Notes: generated by a model not told the origin, from the sequence alone. 64,000 nt of DNA from a virus (IMGVR_UViG_3300040801_003690:1-64000); one strand, 5' to 3'; positions 25,940 through 33,005 are shown, counted from the stretch's first letter. A program made the numbers and translations.

Positions 25940-26725
25940 TTAAAATTTATCGCTTAAATAATTTAAGACCGTTTCAGAAAAATCCAAATCATATTCAATC
26001 GATTCTGGATCAAATCGGGTTATATTATTTATCGCCCATTTCCAATATGACAACGGAACGTCTTCGATTTTTTCGCCCTTGTGTTTACCAAAAGGCATAA
26101 TTTCAATTTTAACAGGGGCTTTCAGCCATTCCTTGATCTGAGAATAATAATCTTTATTCGTGTCTATTATGCCTCTGGATTCCATTTCATCCAATAACAC
26201 TTCTAATACCAATCCAGTCAAGTAAGAATCATACCCAGCTCGGTGTGGATTTAAATTAGCATCATATTCTAATTCTAACCGATAAAATAAATATTGTAAA
26301 TTTAATTGTGTAAAACTGGGATCGTTGACAAATAATTTTTTAGCTACACGTAAAGTGCAAAACCATCTATCCTCTGTCCCCCGATACACATCGTCGGATA
26401 CATAATTTTTCAACATACGCAAGTCAAACGGAGCGTTGTGTGAACACATAATATCACGCTTGCTTTGGGTAAACGGATACCATAGCTCCGCCACAAACAT
26501 GGGATAATCCTTAATTTTTTTCTTAGTTAAATGATTACATGCTGATGTTTCTGGATCTATTTTATCCAATGAACAATCATGCAATTCTTCTGATAAAATT
26601 ACCCACTGGCCGTTTTCATAACCAACCGATGCTTGTTCTATAATTTCAGCGGATTCGGGGTCAAGGGCAGTTGTTTCAAAATCCAAACATATTAAGGAAT
26701 TCAAAAATTCTTCTCGTTTTGTCAT
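25940..26725 (-). CDS. DEDDh exonuclease with C-terminal DUF3820-like domain
   Basis: The 261-residue protein has the three exonuclease motifs of the DnaQ/RNase T superfamily: DFETTAL (Exo I), SHNAPFDLRML (Exo II) and HRAGYD (Exo III, HxAxxD). The C-terminal 60 residues (MPFGKHKGEKIEDVPLSYWKW) match the short DUF3820 type often fused to such nucleases. It likely removes 3'-terminal nucleotides from DNA or RNA; target unknown. A near-consensus sigma70 promoter ends 8 bases before the ATG, and no Shine-Dalgarno is seen. Confidence 0.85.
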   Translation of the reverse strand: MTKREEFLNSLICLDFETTALDPESAEIIEQASVGYENGQWVILSEELHDCSLDKIDPETSACNHLTKKKIKDYPMFVAELWYPFTQSKRDIMCSHNAPFDLRMLKNYVSDDVYRGTEDRWFCTLRVAKKLFVNDPSFTQLNLQYLFYRLELEYDANLNPHRAGYDSYLTGLVLEVLLDEMESRGIIDTNKDYYSQIKEWLKAPVKIEIMPFGKHKGEKIEDVPLSYWKWAINNITRFDPESIEYDLDFSETVLNYLSDKF

Positions 26726-26733
26726 AGTATAAT

Positions 26734-26762
26734 ATTATACTACCAAAATCGATTTAAGTCAA
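26734..26762 (-). promoter_or_regulatory. sigma70 promoter, predicted leaderless, exonuclease gene
   Basis: TTGACT (26757-26762), 17-base spacer, TATAAT (26734-26739), minus strand. The -10 ends 8 bases before the ATG at 26725. Confidence 0.7.
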
Positions 26763-26770
26763 GTAAAGTA

Positions 26771-27547
26771 TTACTTTTGTTGAAGTTTTGCTAGCAACGC
26801 ACCTTGTTCGTCACTGCTCATAGCTAAAAATGTTCCTCGACTGACCGGTCTCTTGCCCCCATTATACTTGTCACAAACGGCAATATATTTGTCGCATTTT
26901 TGAACATCTGATTCCCCGTCGCTGGGCGGCTCCTCAGTAAGAACTTCGTCATCGTCTACATTCGCGCTCAACCTAGCGTGTATTCTACGTATACCTTCAT
27001 CTGAAATTTTATACAAAGATTCTCGACTATAGTTAGACGAAATGATACCAGATTCTTGCCAATCCATTATATCTGCAATCATCAACGATATATCTTCTTC
27101 TCCAGAAACATCCAGATCATAATAATCATCTTCAGAATTATTGTTAAGAAAATTTGGTACAATCAAATCGTCGGCTGTTTCAAAATCATCGCTCGGAAAT
27201 TCCAGTTCATCTTCTTCCCGCAATAATTCAATATCTGAAACATGCAATAACAAAGAGGCTGCTCCATTCCGAACCACACTAACAAATTCTCCGGTTATGC
27301 TCTCTACTATTCCAGATCCTCCACCAGCAAACGAAGATATTAAAACAGAATCACCAGCTTTGTATTTGTTATCATATATTTTAGTATTGGTGGTTGTCGT
27401 GCTAAAATTTTCCGGGAAACATTCGTCGCACGTATAAAGCTTACACCCACATGGCTTTTTCGTAGCTGGCTTGGCCTCATCAAGTTCTTTTATTGTTTTG
27501 GCGGCTTCGGGCGAAGCTACCAAATCCATCCATTTGCGAATATTCAT
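26771..27547 (-). CDS. hypothetical protein with Cys cluster, 258 aa
   Basis: The 258-residue product has a Cys-rich segment near residue 33 (PCGCKLYTCDECF) that could bind zinc. A small beta-barrel-like stretch follows (GDSVLISSFAGGGSGIVESITGEFVSVV), resembling an SH3/KOW-type fold, then an acidic region and a basic C-terminus. The N-terminus RKWMDLV is of a type common in T4-like marine phage virion or scaffold proteins. A late box at 27577 precedes it. Function unknown. Confidence 0.6.
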   Translation of the reverse strand: MNIRKWMDLVASPEAAKTIKELDEAKPATKKPCGCKLYTCDECFPENFSTTTTNTKIYDNKYKAGDSVLISSFAGGGSGIVESITGEFVSVVRNGAASLLLHVSDIELLREEDELEFPSDDFETADDLIVPNFLNNNSEDDYYDLDVSGEEDISLMIADIMDWQESGIISSNYSRESLYKISDEGIRRIHARLSANVDDDEVLTEEPPSDGESDVQKCDKYIAVCDKYNGGKRPVSRGTFLAMSSDEQGALLAKLQQK

Positions 27548-27576
27548 ACGATAGTATCCTATAAACTAGTTTACTA

Positions 27577-27584
27577 TATTTATC
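27577..27584 (-). promoter_or_regulatory. late promoter box GATAAATA
   Basis: Minus-strand GATAAATA lies 30 bases before the 258-residue gene at 27547. Confidence 0.62.
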
Positions 27585-27604
27585 AATTACTATTAAAATA
27601 AGAA

Positions 27605-27910
27605 TCAATATGGTATAAGATCACCGGCCTTTATATCAAACATATCTGGATTATCGTAAGAGCCGTCTTCAAGTTTATACATGATGTTGGCTACATTATC
27701 AGCCAATTCGGCACGATTCATGGCTTCGTACGATGATTCTAACGGAATGACCATTAAATTTACCTTTTGCCACTCACCTGTGGTTTTTTCCAACAGTTCC
27801 TTGAACATTTCAGCAGAAGATTCAGCGGAAGTGCTTTCCAACACTATGCAAGTGTAATCCCCATTTTTATCTACCCAGCCAATAATAGCTGGAAACGCTT
27901 TAGTCATCAT
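27605..27910 (-). CDS. hypothetical protein, 101 aa
   Basis: The frame opens at 27940, but the paired ATG codons at 27910/27907 (TKAFPAIIGWV) overlap the upstream stop codon and are the likely start. The 101-residue alpha/beta product has no recognised motif. It is translationally coupled to the acidic zinc-type protein upstream. Confidence 0.55.
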   Translation of the reverse strand: MMTKAFPAIIGWVDKNGDYTCIVLESTSAESSAEMFKELLEKTTGEWQKVNLMVIPLESSYEAMNRAELADNVANIMYKLEDGSYDNPDMFDIKAGDLIPY

Positions 27911-28154
27911 ATGGCTCATCCTCATCGTCTTCTTCTTCATCAGAATGTATTACCGACAAGTCCATGTCTTCGAAAAAGTCTTCCAACCAATCGCAATCTT
28001 CATCTTCATCTTGTACAAAATCCGCATCAGTTGGTGTTTCAAACACAATCTTCCTGTGGTGGTCACACCACGGATGATCAATCTTTGTAGAGGCACCACA
28101 CATGTGGCCATCGTTGTCTATCCACTGACACGTGGTAGGAATGAAATCTAACAT
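27900..28154 (-). CDS. small putative zinc-binding acidic protein, 84 aa
   Basis: Taken from ATG 28154, the 84-residue product starts LDFIPTTCQWIDNDGHMCG and continues to HPWCDHHRK. This C-x(8)-C, W-C-x-H-H spacing recalls the zinc-type C-terminal motif of GcrA-like proteins and of several marine phage small proteins. The second half is almost entirely Asp/Glu. A DNA- or RNA-polymerase-interacting mimic is imaginable, but only the motif is seen. Confidence 0.55.
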   Translation of the reverse strand: MLDFIPTTCQWIDNDGHMCGASTKIDHPWCDHHRKIVFETPTDADFVQDEDEDCDWLEDFFEDMDLSVIHSDEEEDDEDEPYDD

Positions 28155-28203
28155 ATATTGTTCTCTCCCAGTTATAGTTATCAAAAAATGTCACGAAATA
28201 TGA

Positions 28204-28521
28204 CTATACGGCTTCCTCAAGAGTTACTTTTAATGGAAATCCATTTGCAGCTGCTGCGTTGATTACTTCTTCTGCCTTGAATTCCGCAATTTCGAAGGTA
28301 TAACTACCAGCTACGCCCTTTCCGGAAGTATGAATATATAATGTTATTTCCAATGCATCATCGACTGTCTTTTCGAAAATTTCTAGCAAAACAGACACAA
28401 CGAAATCAAAAGTAGTAACATCATCGTTGTGCAAGATAACATTGTATATCTTTGGCACATCAATTCCGATTTCTTCGAAAATGTCTGTCGAAACGTCGGG
28501 GGTGGATATTGCACTGTTCAT
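28204..28521 (-). CDS. clpS: ClpS adaptor (N-degron recognition)
   Basis: The 105-residue protein (ATG at 28521) has the ClpS core: YNVILHNDD with the acidic NDD pocket (residues 32-34), FVV, His64 in YIHTSGKGVAG, EIAEFKAEEV and NGFPLKVTLEE. A 22-residue N-terminal extension, needed in E. coli for ClpA delivery, is present. ClpS hands N-degron substrates to ClpA, which this phage also encodes. The gate residue equivalent to E. coli Met40 is Phe38. No Shine-Dalgarno is visible: a 23-bp hairpin ends five bases upstream of the ATG. Confidence 0.9.
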   Translation of the reverse strand: MNSAISTPDVSTDIFEEIGIDVPKIYNVILHNDDVTTFDFVVSVLLEIFEKTVDDALEITLYIHTSGKGVAGSYTFEIAEFKAEEVINAAAANGFPLKVTLEEAV

Positions 28522-28525
28522 AATA

Positions 28526-28583
28526 AGAATACCGTGGGTTGTTTTAATCGTTATCGCTATTAAAACATAACCCACGGTATTCT
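28526..28583 (-). promoter_or_regulatory. long hairpin between hsp20 and clpS
   Basis: Arms of 15 bp (AGAATACCGTGGGTT against AACCCACGGTATTCT) continue, after a two-base bulge, into 8 more pairs (GTTTTAAT/ATTAAAAC) around a 10-base loop. It lies between the hsp20 stop and the clpS start. No U-run follows on either strand, so it is not a standard terminator. It probably controls clpS translation or mRNA processing. Confidence 0.7.
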
Positions 28584-28591
28584 GTCAAGTG

Positions 28592-29020
28592 TTATTTGAC
28601 TTCAATTTGCCTTGGTTTTTCTTCTTCGGGGATAATCTTTGCAATTTCAACCAAAAGTAAGCCATCTTTCATCTCTGCGGACTGTACTTCTAGTTTATTT
28701 GCCAGTTTTAATCTCCTAGAGAAATTTCGTGAGGAAATGCCCCTATGAAGATATGTGCTGTCTTCGTTCGTTTCTGTCGTTTTCGTGCCACTGACAATCA
28801 ACGAAGCTCCCTCTTGAACTACACTGATGTTATCGGGCGACCATCCCGCTAAAGCAAATTCCACTATGTACGTGGAATCATCTATGACCCGCACGTTATG
28901 CGGAGGATAACCGTCTGGAATGCTCGTGTTCATCGCTTCATGAAGAAGCTTGTCCATACCTACCCATGCTGGGCCTATACTATTTAAGAGACGCGAAACC
29001 GTCATGCTGTTTTCATTCAT
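28592..29020 (-). CDS. hsp20: small heat-shock protein (IbpA/Hsp20-like)
   Basis: The 142-residue protein has the bacterial class A sHSP layout: YPPHNVRVIDDSTYIVEFALAGW start of the alpha-crystallin domain, LHRGISSRNFSRRLKLA, the DGLLLVEI strand and a C-terminal RQIEVK with the I-x-V motif used for oligomer contacts. Such proteins hold unfolding proteins for DnaK/ClpB. Hsp20 genes are common in cyanophage-type genomes. The start at 29020 is fixed by AAAGGAG. Its leader is the sister of the dnaK leader, with late box and ROSE-like hairpin. Confidence 0.93.
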   Translation of the reverse strand: MNENSMTVSRLLNSIGPAWVGMDKLLHEAMNTSIPDGYPPHNVRVIDDSTYIVEFALAGWSPDNISVVQEGASLIVSGTKTTETNEDSTYLHRGISSRNFSRRLKLANKLEVQSAEMKDGLLLVEIAKIIPEEEKPRQIEVK

Positions 29021-29027
29021 GATATTT

Positions 29028-29083
29028 ACTCCTTTAATATAAAAGCAAGTTATATAAACAAACCCCGCCCTATGCGGCAATTT
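29028..29083 (-). promoter_or_regulatory. two-hairpin hsp20 leader with ROSE-like RNA thermometer
   Basis: Hairpin I (29083-29060) pairs AAAU with GUUU and CCGC with GCGG around an AUAGG loop. Hairpin II (29050-29028) pairs ACUUGCUUU with AAAGGAGU around a UAUAUU loop, masking the AAAGGAG ribosome site. Compared with the dnaK leader, hairpin I keeps its shape although bases differ (U-G in dnaK is C-G here) and hairpin II differs only in its loop. Hsp20 genes are the classical carriers of ROSE thermometers in bacteria. Confidence 0.75.
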
Positions 29084-29090
29084 GTATCTT

Positions 29091-29098
29091 TATTTATC
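29091..29098 (-). promoter_or_regulatory. late promoter box GATAAATA for hsp20
   Basis: Minus-strand GATAAATA within a GTAGATAAATAA context identical to that before dnaK. Spacing to hairpin I is the same as for dnaK within about a base. Confidence 0.68.
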
Positions 29099-29115
29099 TA
29101 CTTAATAAAAAAATA

Positions 29116-29370
29116 TTAAATAGATAAATTGGTATTGGCTTTTTTCTTAAGCCAACGTTTACGAGCCAACTGAGATTCTCGCTTACGCTTTGCTGTTGGC
29201 TTCTCGTAATGACTGGATTCCTTGACTAACCTAAGCCTCCCATCGTCTTGAACTTTTTTATTAAAAATTCGTAAGGCTTTGTTTAAATTATTGTCCCTAA
29301 CTTCCACTGATATTCCCTTAACCCTGATTGGTGGAGTGTGTTTTTGTGTGTCAGATTTTCTAAAGTTCAT
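29116..29370 (-). CDS. rpsU: ribosomal protein bS21-like
   Basis: The 84-residue basic protein has the bS21 pattern: IRVKGISVEVRDNNLNKALRIFNKKVQDDGRL, then the ESSHYEKPTAKRKRE segment and a Lys/Arg-rich helix. bS21 sits at the 30S platform near the anti-Shine-Dalgarno sequence. Phage-encoded bS21 is known from aquatic and huge phages, and is thought to exchange with the host protein and favour phage mRNAs. It starts 7 bases after the clpX stop, suggesting co-transcription with clpX. Confidence 0.88.
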   Translation of the reverse strand: MNFRKSDTQKHTPPIRVKGISVEVRDNNLNKALRIFNKKVQDDGRLRLVKESSHYEKPTAKRKRESQLARKRWLKKKANTNLSI

Positions 29371-29377
29371 ATGTTAT

Positions 29378-30598
29378 TCATTTCTCGCCGTTAATTTGTT
29401 TTTTCTGAACCACTTCCAACATGCCAGCGTCATCAATATAAATAGACTCTATGCCGTCTTTAGACATTTGTGGGAGTCGGTACTGTACTCCTAGCAAAGT
29501 TTCCTCTAACTTTGCTCTAAGCCCTCTGGCACCAATTTTTTGTTTAGCACATTCGGAAGCTATTTTATTTATATATTTTTCACTAAAGTTAATTATAACA
29601 TCATCTAACTCAAAAAGCAACTTATATTGATCGATTAAGTTATTTTTTGGTTCTTTTAAAATCCTAATTAAATCTTTTTCAGAAAGTTCGCTCAGTGATG
29701 TAAATACAGGGAATCTTCCTACAAACTCCGGAATCAACCCATAATCAATTAGATGTTGAGGTTTGGTTAGACTCAGTATGTCAGAAACCTCAGACGACAC
29801 CAGCGAAGCAAAACCAATTTGACTGGCTCCTCCAATGTCGCGACTGATAATCTTGTCTAAGCCAACAAAGGCCCCTCCACAAATAAACAAAACGTTAGAT
29901 GTGTCAAAATCCACTATTTCGGAGGATCCTCGTGACCCACTGCTTGAACGCAGGGGAACCTTAAGCACTGTTCCTTCTATCATTTTCAATAAACTTTGCT
30001 GTACGCCCTCTCCCGAGACATCACGGGAAGCGGAATTAGTAACAGATCGTGAAGCTTTTTTGTCTATTTCATCAATATAAATTATCCCTGTTTGTGCTTT
30101 TTCTATATCTCCTTCAGCACTATATATAAGCCGTTCAATTATACTCTCGACGTCTTCACCTACATAACCAGCCTCAGTCAGACTGGTAGCATCAGCGATT
30201 GCCATGGGCATATCGAGATATTGGGCAATAATTTTTACCATATATGTTTTGCCGACTCCGCTGGGTCCAACCATCAACACATTTGATTTATCTATTGTTC
30301 GATCTCCGACCCCCAACAACTTAATGGTTTTTATGTGGTTATACACGGCAACCGACAACACTTCCTTTGAATGGGACTGTGATATGACGTATTGGTCTAG
30401 GTATTCTTTTATTTTATTTGGGTATACTTTTGCTACTTCGGCCCTCGACTGTTCGGCGAATTCTTCTTCTACGATCTTAGAACATACCTCAATGCATTCG
30501 TTGCAGATATATGCAGGCTCATGTGTGGGGCTTTTGGGGCTAGAAATTAGTCTAGTAACATCTTTTTGTGATTTATGACAAAACGAACATATGATCAT
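29378..30598 (-). CDS. clpX: ClpX AAA+ unfoldase
   Basis: The 406-residue protein has the N-terminal C4 zinc domain (Cys4, Cys7, Cys32, Cys35), GPSGVGKT Walker A, IIYIDEIDK Walker B, the pore region EGVQQSLLKMIEGT, an IGF ClpP-docking tripeptide at 261-263, IPEFVGRFP and a GARGLRAKLE sensor-2 region. Bacterial ClpX is about 420 residues, so it is complete. With ClpP at 22.9 kb it can form a ClpXP protease. Its ATG directly follows the membrane-protein gene and bS21 follows it, giving one operon. Confidence 0.94.
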   Translation of the reverse strand: MIICSFCHKSQKDVTRLISSPKSPTHEPAYICNECIEVCSKIVEEEFAEQSRAEVAKVYPNKIKEYLDQYVISQSHSKEVLSVAVYNHIKTIKLLGVGDRTIDKSNVLMVGPSGVGKTYMVKIIAQYLDMPMAIADATSLTEAGYVGEDVESIIERLIYSAEGDIEKAQTGIIYIDEIDKKASRSVTNSASRDVSGEGVQQSLLKMIEGTVLKVPLRSSSGSRGSSEIVDFDTSNVLFICGGAFVGLDKIISRDIGGASQIGFASLVSSEVSDILSLTKPQHLIDYGLIPEFVGRFPVFTSLSELSEKDLIRILKEPKNNLIDQYKLLFELDDVIINFSEKYINKIASECAKQKIGARGLRAKLEETLLGVQYRLPQMSKDGIESIYIDDAGMLEVVQKKQINGEK

Positions 30599-31645
30599 TT
30601 AATCCTCTCTTTTTATGGGCTTTACTCGCAAGCCCCGTAACTTGTGGTGTTCTTTTTTTACGGAAGCATTGCCAGTTAAATTTATACTGCCATTACTAAC
30701 CACGCTAATATCAATCGCATCATCGTTGTTGGAACTAATAGAATTTATATCATATGTCAAATTGCTACTATTCAAAGATGATCGATTTTCTTCATCGTTT
30801 GTTATATTTTTTTTTTCAAGGGATCCGTCATGATCCTTTTCATTTTCTATATTTAGATTTTTTGAGTGATCTGGTGTATCTTTTTTTTTAGAAGAGAGAT
30901 CCATAAAACTTTGATTAGCAGCAATGAGCATCCACACCGCCAGAGGATCAAAAACGAATATTAAAATCAAAATAAGAATTCTAACCGCTTTCTCTAAGTC
31001 TGTTGCCGTGGGGCTTTCTTCCAAAAGAGCAGCGATATATTTTATGGGACCAACTTCGGTTTCATATGCCCTAACTTCCCCCTCTAATTTAAATTTTTGA
31101 TCCAATAAATTATCTATGCTTTCCTCGGAAGAATCAATAATAGAAGATAATTCCTCTCTCTGTGCCCGTTGCTGCTGTCTTACCGCTCTAGCACCATCTG
31201 GACCACTAATTTTATCGTAGTCTATTAATGTGTTGATAGTTTCATCTAGTTGATCGATGAGAATTTGGGCGTCATTGATTTCTTTTTGTTCTCTTTCTAT
31301 ACGCTGTTCTATTCGAACAATTCGAGCAGAATTATCCGCAATGGGCGCACCCTGTTCAACGTGTGCCTTTGATAATAGTCCAAAAATGCCAATGCTTGTG
31401 ATTAGCATTAAAAATGCTACTAAAAACACCCCAACTCCCTTGAACACAAGGGTAGATTCGGACCAAGATTGTTTTAGCCACGAAGCCGATACAAATTTAC
31501 CTGCTTCAAGTACCGCTCCCATCGCCAATGCGTGGACTTGTAACCCAGAAAAAATAGCCATTAAGCCTATGATAGAGAACCACGCTGCCGTGGTTCCTAT
31601 CGCAAGTGCTGTCACTAATGTAAGAATAGCAAGTATCCATTTCAT
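30599..31645 (-). CDS. multi-span membrane protein with periplasmic or cytosolic coiled coil, 348 aa
   Basis: Counted from ATG 31645. Hydrophobic segments are visible at about residues 3-35, 38-55 and 70-95, then a long Glu/Gln/Arg-rich coiled coil (about 105-205), another membrane segment near 225-245 (ILILILIFVFDPLAVWMLIAA) and a Lys/Asn/Ser-rich tail. The layout recalls DUF4407-type proteins and similar genes in marine T4-like phages. Role unknown; superinfection exclusion or lysis control are possible. A GATAAATA box ends only 5 bases before the ATG and no Shine-Dalgarno is seen. Confidence 0.65.
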   Translation of the reverse strand: MKWILAILTLVTALAIGTTAAWFSIIGLMAIFSGLQVHALAMGAVLEAGKFVSASWLKQSWSESTLVFKGVGVFLVAFLMLITSIGIFGLLSKAHVEQGAPIADNSARIVRIEQRIEREQKEINDAQILIDQLDETINTLIDYDKISGPDGARAVRQQQRAQREELSSIIDSSEESIDNLLDQKFKLEGEVRAYETEVGPIKYIAALLEESPTATDLEKAVRILILILIFVFDPLAVWMLIAANQSFMDLSSKKKDTPDHSKNLNIENEKDHDGSLEKKNITNDEENRSSLNSSNLTYDINSISSNNDDAIDISVVSNGSINLTGNASVKKEHHKLRGLRVKPIKRED

Positions 31646-31650
31646 TAATA

Positions 31651-31658
31651 TATTTATC
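31651..31658 (-). promoter_or_regulatory. late box GATAAATA, predicted leaderless transcript
   Basis: Minus-strand GATAAATA, five bases, then ATG at 31645. The usual late start site would fall at or next to the start codon. Confidence 0.55.
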
Positions 31659-32022
31659 AAATGGGGGGGCGCTTAGTGCCCCAATCTATGTACATGTCGT
31701 ATGCAGTTCTATTTTTTTCATCCAAATGTTCGATCATATGTTTAAGGTACATCTTAAGATCAGCAAGCTCTGCTGTATAAGAACGAATTTCTATTTGCTG
31801 CGCTTCAATAATATCGGTCAGGCGTTCGATCAGTGCCAATATTGAAAACTCACTATTCGCTTGTTCATTCTGCCCACCAGAAGACATTTTTTCATAAACC
31901 GTGGCATCTTCGAGCAATTTACTCAACTTAGATGTTGGGTTATCCATCTCTGACAACAAAAATTCCAGTTGTCTGAATTTTAAAATCACTTCCTCGGTAA
32001 CTAATTGGTTATACGTATTCAT
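31657..32022 (-). CDS. helical hypothetical protein, 121 aa
   Basis: A 121-residue, almost fully helical acidic protein with heptad-like segments (EVILKFRQLEFLLSEM, EAQQIEIRSYTAELADLKMYL), likely a coiled-coil oligomer. GAGGT upstream of the ATG supports the start. It lies 12 bases after the thymidylate synthase stop. Function unknown. Confidence 0.6.
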   Translation of the reverse strand: MNTYNQLVTEEVILKFRQLEFLLSEMDNPTSKLSKLLEDATVYEKMSSGGQNEQANSEFSILALIERLTDIIEAQQIEIRSYTAELADLKMYLKHMIEHLDEKNRTAYDMYIDWGTKRPPI

Positions 32023-32034
32023 GTTATCACTACC

Positions 32035-32937
32035 TCATACAGCCATTGGTACTTTGGGTAATTGTGGATGGGGATTATAATCAATTATTTCAATATCATC
32101 CCATTCCAAATCTAAATAAGTGTCTTCTGTTACTTTCTTCTTAAACCTCAACGTTGGCAAAGCTCTAGGCTCGCGCTTAATCTGTAATTTAGCGTTTTCC
32201 AACTGGTTAGTATATAAGTGAACATCTCCTCCCATATAAACTAATTCCCCAGACTTAACCCCCACTATTTCAGCAAACAGACGATTCAAGAACGCATATG
32301 ATGCAATATTAAACGGCAAGCCTAAATAAACATCATTTGATCTCATATAAAACATGCTGTTCAACTTACCATCCATAATCTGATATTGATGCATTACGTG
32401 ACAGGGTGGGAGAGCAGATTCACCAAGTTGCTGTGGATTCCACGCTGTTATCAAGTGTCGCCTTGAGTCCGGATCATCACGTAACCCTCTTATTACTTGC
32501 TCTACCTGATCCACCCCACGCGAAGGATAATAACTGGTTAGTTGTCTGAAAGGGGATTCAAAATTCATTTTGAAAATTTCATCTTCTGTGTACCCTCCAA
32601 AATGCCTCCATTGCCAACCGTATCCTTTGCCCATGTCCCCCTCGGGTAAATAATCTAATCCACGATTATCTAAAAATTCTCGGGTAGTATTTCCGGTCCA
32701 AATTTTAATATTTTTTTCTTCTAATTTCTTAGTGTCGGTTTCGCCTCTAAGAAAAAACATAGTTTCTTCAAAAGCAATTCGAAAGGGTACTGGTCGTGTC
32801 GTGAGTAGAGGGAACGTATCCGAAAGATCAAAACGCAAGGTTCGGCCCCAGACAGCCTTGGTACCAACACCAGTCCTATCTTTCTTCTCATACCCATTTT
32901 CTAATATGTCGTTAAGTAAATCCGTGTAATTTTTCAT
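32035..32937 (-). CDS. thyA: thymidylate synthase (ThyA type)
   Basis: Taken from ATG 32937 (KNYTDLLNDIL), the 300-residue protein is a ThyA: RTGVGTKAVWGRTLRFDL, YGWQWRHFGG, the SRRHLITAWNP arginines, the catalytic Cys in LPPCHVMHQ, SNDVYLGLPFNIASYA and a C-terminal PMAV. It makes dTMP from dUMP with methylene-tetrahydrofolate. Together with NrdJ it supplies dNTPs. A sigma70 promoter ends 6 bases before the ATG with no Shine-Dalgarno. The frame extends 22 residues further upstream, but that extension is hydrophobic, spans the promoter and is unlikely to be used. Confidence 0.93.
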   Translation of the reverse strand: MKNYTDLLNDILENGYEKKDRTGVGTKAVWGRTLRFDLSDTFPLLTTRPVPFRIAFEETMFFLRGETDTKKLEEKNIKIWTGNTTREFLDNRGLDYLPEGDMGKGYGWQWRHFGGYTEDEIFKMNFESPFRQLTSYYPSRGVDQVEQVIRGLRDDPDSRRHLITAWNPQQLGESALPPCHVMHQYQIMDGKLNSMFYMRSNDVYLGLPFNIASYAFLNRLFAEIVGVKSGELVYMGGDVHLYTNQLENAKLQIKREPRALPTLRFKKKVTEDTYLDLEWDDIEIIDYNPHPQLPKVPMAV

Positions 32938-32943
32938 TGCTAT

Positions 32944-32972
32944 ATTATACCAATTTTTATAAAAAAAATCAA
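32944..32972 (-). promoter_or_regulatory. sigma70 promoter, predicted leaderless, thyA
   Basis: TTGATT (32967-32972), 17-base spacer, TATAAT (32944-32949) on the minus strand; six bases separate the -10 from the ATG. Confidence 0.65.
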
Positions 32973-32992
32973 CAAACTTCCGGCATATAAAA

Positions 32993-33000
32993 AATAAATA
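32993..33000 (+). promoter_or_regulatory. late-type box AATAAATA, predicted leaderless
   Basis: Plus-strand AATAAATA, five bases (CATTC), then the ATG at 33006. This is the same five-base gap as at 31645 and 60490. Confidence 0.5.
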
Positions 33001-33005
33001 CATTC

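Noticed and set aside
28526-28583. Intrinsic terminator as explanation of the hsp20-clpS hairpin
   Set aside because: No run of U residues follows the stem on either strand.
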